DNA of 59,197 nucleotides. It comes from Flavipsychrobacter sp. GTDB lineage: Bacteria; Bacteroidota; Bacteroidia; Chitinophagales; Chitinophagaceae. Each line of letters begins with the position of its first letter. Position 1 is the first letter of the stretch. Positions 55,515 through 59,197 of this stretch are shown piece by piece. The stretch lies in contig JAEUVZ010000031.1 in the NCBI GenBank assembly GCA_016786665.1, forward strand, positions 1 to 59,197, given 5' to 3'. A program made the translations under genes and the position numbers. Below the pieces are notes generated by a model, which did not search any database, was not told the origin of the DNA, and saw only the letters and a list, made by a program, of their open reading frames with translations.

Positions 55515-56927
55515 TTAGCGTATGTACCCCAATATCTTCAGCATGCTTTGCGGCGTTTGCTCTTTGGCATACAGCCAGTCTTCCAGCACCCCGTCTTTGT
55601 TATACTCCACCACCACGTGCTTGGGAGAGGGGATCATACAGTGCTTTATGCCGCCATAGCCCGCCAGTTGGTCCTGGTAGGCGCCCGTGTGGAAGAAGCC
55701 TATATATAAAGGCTCCGCTCCTTTCTCCCGGTCCAGCTTCGGCAGAAACACGGCATTGATATGCTCTTCGGAGGTATAAAAGTCGTGACTATCGCAGGTG
55801 AGGCCGCCCAGGTGTACCTCCTGGTATTCCTTGTTCCATTTATTGATGGGCAGCATGAGGAACTTCTCCCCTATACCCCAGGTATCGGGCAGCGTGGTAA
55901 TGAAAGAGCTATCTATCATATACCATATCTCCCGGTCGTTCTGCATCTTATCGTCCAGCACGCTGTAGATTACCGCGCCCGACTCCCCTACTGTGAACGA
56001 GCCGAACTCGGTATAGATATCCGGCACGTCTACTTTATTACGTTTGCATACCTTCTTTATGGTAGAGACTATCTCGTTCACCATATAGTTGTAGTCGTAG
56101 TCAAAGCCCAGCGAGTGCTTTATAGGGAAGCCGCCGCCTATGTTCAGGCCGGTCAGCTCAGGGCATATCTTCTTCAGTTGGCAGTAGAGCGTCAGCATTT
56201 TATTCAGCTCGCTCCAGTAGTACACATCATCCTTTATGCCTTTGTTCATAAAGAAGTGCAGCATCTTCAGGTTGAATTTCTTATTGCCCTTTATGTTGTC
56301 TATATAAAACTCCAGCACATCGCGGCTGCGGATACCCAGGCGCGAGGTATAAAAATCGAACGTAGGCTCTTCCTCAGCCGCTATACGGATGCCGATATTC
56401 ACCGGGTCCTTCGCCCGTATCGATTTCTTGTAGTCCTCAAACTCGGCCTTGTTATCCAGTATCGGGTACACGTTTTTAAACCCGTCATTTATCAGCCGGG
56501 CTATATTGCGGGTATAGGTCTTTGTCTTAAACCCATTGCAGATAATAACGGTATCCTTATTAATCTTCCGGCGCTTGTACAGCTGCTTGATGATTTCTAT
56601 ATCGTAGGCGAAAGACGTTTCTATGTGCACACCGTGCTTCAGCGCCTCCTCTACTATAAAGGAAAAGTGTGAGCTCTTGGTGCAATAGCAGTAAAAGTAC
56701 CGCCCATCGTAGCGGTGCTTCTTTATAGCGTCGTTGAACATCTTTTTAGCCTTGTTCACCTGCTGGCCTATTTTGGGCAGGTAGGTAAGCTTAAAAGGGG
56801 TGCCGTACTTATCTATAAGGCGCTTAATATCCAATCCGTTGAATTGCAGATATGTATCCTGAACTTCAAAACCCTCTTGCGGAAATCCGAAGGTTTGTTT
56901 TACGAGCTCGCTGTAAGTGTTGTCCAT
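55515..56927 (-). CDS. speA: arginine decarboxylase-family PLP enzyme (fold type III)
   Basis: 470 residues. The N-terminal TIM barrel has the PLP-lysine segment YFYCYCTKSSHFSFIVEEAL and the phosphate-binding LNIGGGFPIKHS; the C-terminal beta domain has GGLTCDSHDFYTS with the catalytic Cys. The family makes agmatine from arginine, the first step of a polyamine path. It is shorter than the E. coli SpeA (about 630-660), as in other Bacteroidota homologues. speA is used as a family name; other basic amino acids are possible substrates. Coupled with a DUF4142 gene. Confidence 0.88.
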   Translation of the reverse strand: MDNTYSELVKQTFGFPQEGFEVQDTYLQFNGLDIKRLIDKYGTPFKLTYLPKIGQQVNKAKKMFNDAIKKHRYDGRYFYCYCTKSSHFSFIVEEALKHGVHIETSFAYDIEIIKQLYKRRKINKDTVIICNGFKTKTYTRNIARLINDGFKNVYPILDNKAEFEDYKKSIRAKDPVNIGIRIAAEEEPTFDFYTSRLGIRSRDVLEFYIDNIKGNKKFNLKMLHFFMNKGIKDDVYYWSELNKMLTLYCQLKKICPELTGLNIGGGFPIKHSLGFDYDYNYMVNEIVSTIKKVCKRNKVDVPDIYTEFGSFTVGESGAVIYSVLDDKMQNDREIWYMIDSSFITTLPDTWGIGEKFLMLPINKWNKEYQEVHLGGLTCDSHDFYTSEEHINAVFLPKLDREKGAEPLYIGFFHTGAYQDQLAGYGGIKHCMIPSPKHVVVEYNKDGVLEDWLYAKEQTPQSMLKILGYIR

Positions 56928-57043
56928 TTAAAAGGCCGACAGAAGTGGTAAAAGATTTTTGAGTGAACAAATGTAATTATTTGATTTGATGCATGCCGAT
57001 ATTTTTAGGTAAACATTTATTAAAATCCTGAAATCTTTTATTC

Positions 57044-57051
57044 TAGTTTTG
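57044..57051 (+). promoter_or_regulatory. -7 box of the EamA transporter gene
   Basis: TAGTTTTG matches TAnnTTTG, 12 nt before the ATG at 57064; the in-frame TTG at 57049 is part of this box. Confidence 0.5.
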
Positions 57052-57063
57052 CCCTCCAACGGA

Positions 57064-58014
57064 ATGAAAAAGGCGCTTTTGCAGATACACCTCGCCGTGG
57101 TACTCTGGGGATTTACCGGGGTGCTCGGCAGGGCCATACATATGGACTATGCCGTGCTGGTGTGGTACCGCATGGCGCTCACGGCCATCTTTATGGCCGT
57201 AATACTCTGCTACCGCCGCCAGTGGGTGCGCATCCCCGCCCGCGACCTGGGGAACCTGGCCCTCATTGGCTGCCTCATGGCCCTCCACTGGGTAGCCTTC
57301 TACGGCTCCATTAAGCTGGCCAACGCCTCCATAGCCCTCATCTGCCTTTCCACCGCCAGTATCTTCACCTCCCTGCTGGACCCCTTTGTGAACAAAGGCA
57401 AGCACGACCTGGGCGAGCTTTTCATCGGCTTCCTGGCGCTGCTGGGGGTCTACTTTATTTACCAATCGCAGCAGGCCTTCAGTATCGGCATCATCTTCGG
57501 GGTTATCTCGGCCATACTCAGCTCCATCTTTACCATGCTGAACAAGCGCATGGCCAATAGCTACCCTGCCCGTACCATGGTCTTTTACGAGATGGCTACC
57601 GGCTTCCTGATGATCACCCTGCTGCTGCCCTTCTACCTGGCGGCCTTCCCGGGCACCGGCCTCTGGCCCAACCAGGGCAGCATCGCCGGACTCTTTACCG
57701 GTACCCACTCCCTGGCCGGCCACAACGACTGGATATGGCTCATCATCCTCGCGCTCTGCTGCACCGTATGGGCCCAATCGCTGGCGCTCAACGCCCTGAA
57801 GTACATATCCTCCTTTACCGCCACCCTCAGCGTGAACCTGGAACCCATCTACGGCATGGCCCTCGCCTTCCTTTTCTTCAACGAGAACAAGGAACTCACC
57901 CCCGGCTTCTACGGCGGCATGGCCCTCATCTGCTTTTCTGTAGTGCTGCAGACAGTACGGGTACTCCGGTTTAAGGCCGGGTATGTGAAGGAAAGAGGCG
58001 GGATTGGGGAATAA
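57064..58014 (+). CDS. EamA/DMT family transporter
   Basis: 316 residues from ATG 57064. Ten membrane helices in two EamA halves (first: LHLAVVLWGFTGVLGRAIH-like block and SIALICLSTASIFTSLLDP; second: TLSVNLEPIYGMALAFLFFN). It exports or imports small metabolites such as amino acids; substrate unknown. The earlier start at 57049 would begin in the promoter box. Downstream lies a repeat array. Confidence 0.9.
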   Translation: MKKALLQIHLAVVLWGFTGVLGRAIHMDYAVLVWYRMALTAIFMAVILCYRRQWVRIPARDLGNLALIGCLMALHWVAFYGSIKLANASIALICLSTASIFTSLLDPFVNKGKHDLGELFIGFLALLGVYFIYQSQQAFSIGIIFGVISAILSSIFTMLNKRMANSYPARTMVFYEMATGFLMITLLLPFYLAAFPGTGLWPNQGSIAGLFTGTHSLAGHNDWIWLIILALCCTVWAQSLALNALKYISSFTATLSVNLEPIYGMALAFLFFNENKELTPGFYGGMALICFSVVLQTVRVLRFKAGYVKERGGIGE

Positions 58015-58020
58015 GCCTCA

Positions 58021-58063
58021 CCCCGGCCTGCGGCCACCCCTCCTAAAAAACTGGAGGGGAACC
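58021..58063 (-). repeat. inverted C-type unit left of the array
   Basis: Read on the minus strand it starts CCCCTCC...GGAGGGG and continues GTGGCCGCAGGCCGGGG, the same frame as the B units but with a different second stem (GGCC-GCA-GGCC). It lies in the opposite orientation to the plus-strand array. Confidence 0.75.
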
Positions 58064-58102
58064 AAATAAACTATATACAAAAGAAAAGCACTTCGATAAA
58101 AA

Positions 58103-58872
58103 CTCTCCTCCTGTTCTTAGGAGGAGTACCCTTGCGCAGCTTGGGGGTAGGTGGTCAGCACAGCGAACCTATCAGAACCAAACAACCCAAAACACACCCA
58201 CCACACAGCTCTCCTCCTGTTCTTAGGAGGAGTCCCCTTGCGCAGCTTGGGGGAGGTGGTCAGCACAGCGAACCTATCAAAACCAAACAACCCCAAAACA
58301 CACCCACCACCCAGTTCCCCTCCTGTTTTTAGGAGGGGATGCCGGTAAAAAAGCGAAGCCATTTTTTACCGGCTGGGGTGGTCAGCACAGCGAACTTATC
58401 AGAACCAACCGGGCTACTTCCACCCAGCTCTCCTCCTGTTCTTAGGAGGAGTACCCTTGCGCAGCTTGGGGGAGGTGGTCAGCACAGCACACTTATCAGA
58501 ACCAAACAAGCCCAAAACACACCCACCACCCAGTTCCCCTCCTGTTTTTAGGAGGGGACGCCGGTAAAAAAGCGAAGCCATTTTTTACCGGCTGGGGTGG
58601 TCAGCACAGCACACCTATCAGAAGCAAACGGGCAAAAACACACCCACCACCCAGCTCTCCTCCTGTTCTTAGGAGGAGTACCCTTGCGCAGCTTGGGGGA
58701 GGTGGTCAGCACAGCGAGCTTATCAGAACCAAACAACCCAACATACACCCACCACCCAGTTCCCCTCCTGTTTTTAGGAGGGGATGCCGGTAAAAAAGCG
58801 AAGCCATTTTTTACCGGCTGGGGTGGTCAGCACAGCGAACTTATCAGAACCAAACACCCCCATAACCGCCAC
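58103..58872 (+). repeat. tandem array of A and B hairpin repeats (A A B A B A B)
   Basis: Seven units, at 58103, 58209, 58315, 58428, 58534, 58655 and 58760, about 105-121 bp each. A units (58103, 58209, 58428, 58655) start with CTCCTCCT-GTTCTT-AGGAGGAG, then CCTTGCGCAGCTTGGGGG. B units (58315, 58534, 58760) start with CCCCTCCT-GTTTTT-AGGAGGGG, then GCCGGTAAAAAA and TTTTTTACCGGC as a 12-bp stem. Both then share GGTGGTCAGCACAGC and TATCAGAA, and end with ACACCCACCACCCAG, where ACCACC can pair with GGTGGT. Small ORFs across the array repeat in frame with it and are not genes. Confidence 0.92.
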
Positions 58873-59011
58873 TGTCAGGCTGAGCGGTAGCCGAAGCCTT
58901 GATGAACAGCGTTCTTCCCGCTGAAGGGCCCGGTGTCAAACGGGAGGTAGATAAAACAGTCGAAAGACGGGGTGGGTGTGGAAGTAGCTTACTTAGCTCA
59001 TTCGCCGTGCC
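58873..59011. other. spacer with a separate repeat-like hairpin
   Basis: This gap holds CAGGCTGAGCGGTAGCCGAA and a following AGCCTTG, where AGGCT and AGCCT can pair, a common type of Bacteroidota intergenic repeat (by memory). The rest, to the inverted C unit at 59012, shows nothing recognised. Confidence 0.5.
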
Positions 59012-59058
59012 GACCACCCCGGCCTGCGGCCACCCCTCCTAAAAACAGGAGGGGAACC
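59012..59058 (-). repeat. inverted C-type unit in the right part of the array
   Basis: On the minus strand: CCCCTCCTGTTTTTAGGAGG, then GGTGGCCGCAGGCC and GGGGTGGTC. Its first stem equals the B type; the second stem is the GGCC type. It nearly copies the left C unit, with a slightly different first loop. Confidence 0.8.
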
Positions 59059-59098
59059 AATTAAACTACCTTCAAAAAAAAAGACTTATTCTAAAAAG

Positions 59099-59197
59099 CT
59101 CCCCTCCTGTTCTTAGGAGGAGTCCCCTTGCGCAGCTTGGGGGAGGTGGTCAGCACAGCACACTTATCAGAACCAAACAAGCCCAAAACACACCCAC
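59099..59197 (+). repeat. A-type unit running off the right edge
   Basis: A fifth A unit (CTCCTGTTCTTAGGAGGAGT, then CCTTGCGCAGCTTGGGGG and GGTGGTCAGCACAGC) that is cut by the window end, so the array goes on to the right. Confidence 0.85.

Noticed and set aside
58103-58872. CRISPR array
   Set aside because: The units are 105-121 bp and almost wholly repeat sequence; there are no unique spacers of even length and no cas genes.
58117-58890. Small proteins with repeated LGGGGQHSEPIRTKQ-like text
   Set aside because: They follow the DNA repeats in frame and change frame with each unit length; no start signals and no fold.

Overview
The window comes from a Bacteroidota chromosome, most likely a Chitinophagales/Chitinophagaceae-type soil or water bacterium of moderately high GC. 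The signs are: type IX secretion (T9SS) sorting domains of both kinds (gliding type B at 1367-3232, type A at 50246-53054); a DUF4295 gene behind rpmB-rpmG; bacillithiol genes bshA and bshB1; many small lipoproteins; and Bacteroidota -7 promoter boxes (TAnnTTTG). No tRNA, rRNA, phage or intact insertion sequence was seen. The family-level assignment is inference.

Layout. 1-6.1 kb: a DCC-family protein cut by the window edge, small lipoproteins, a DUF4294 protein, a large T9SS cargo protein, and a compact ACP / ketoacyl synthase / chain-length-factor-like operon. 6.1-9.1 kb: two cold-shock-domain proteins, a fatty-acid desaturase and ndk. 9.2-14.6 kb: an operon of nrnA, three tandem two-domain FKBP prolyl isomerases and an M1 peptidase. 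14.6-20.8 kb: mutS, a YdcF lipoprotein, a decayed C-terminal piece of rtcB, an acidic protein and a TPR histidine kinase. 20.8-29.3 kb: amino-acid permease, a toxin-antitoxin pair whose toxin is frameshifted, bshA, a small cytochrome c, an M28 peptidase, an Opp/Dpp-type permease, an acetyltransferase and an MBL hydrolase. 29.6-30.0 kb: RNase P RNA on the minus strand. 30.9-36.2 kb: a minus-strand run yceD-rpmF-plsX-small membrane protein-glycosyltransferase-AT-rich foreign-looking gene-alpha/beta hydrolase-ogt.

36.2-45.3 kb: a DUF58 protein, a MauE/thioredoxin-like fusion, an RluA-type pseudouridine synthase, tatA, a lytic transglycosylase, rpsT, a double-OmpA protein, bshB1, rpmB-rpmG-DUF4295 and a lipoprotein. 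45.4-50.1 kb: a minus-strand group for membrane and envelope functions (membrane protein, winged-helix regulator, two small membrane proteins, a Coq4-like protein, creD, dgkA-like, DUF1361). Two nearly identical palindromic operators lie in front of two of its transcription units. 50.2-53.1 kb: two tandem T9SS paralogues, the second frameshifted. 53.1-58.0 kb: an RmlD-like reductase, hsp20, a DUF4142 lipoprotein with arginine decarboxylase, and an EamA exporter. 58.0-59.2 kb: a dense array of about 106-121 bp hairpin repeats.

The points most worth following are the hairpin-repeat array at the right end, the minimal KS/CLF/ACP operon, the duplicated operator of the CreD/Coq4-like region, the three decayed genes (rtcB fragment, toxin, T9SS paralogue), and the repeated placement of a -7 box only 4-5 nt before a start codon, which suggests leaderless transcripts.
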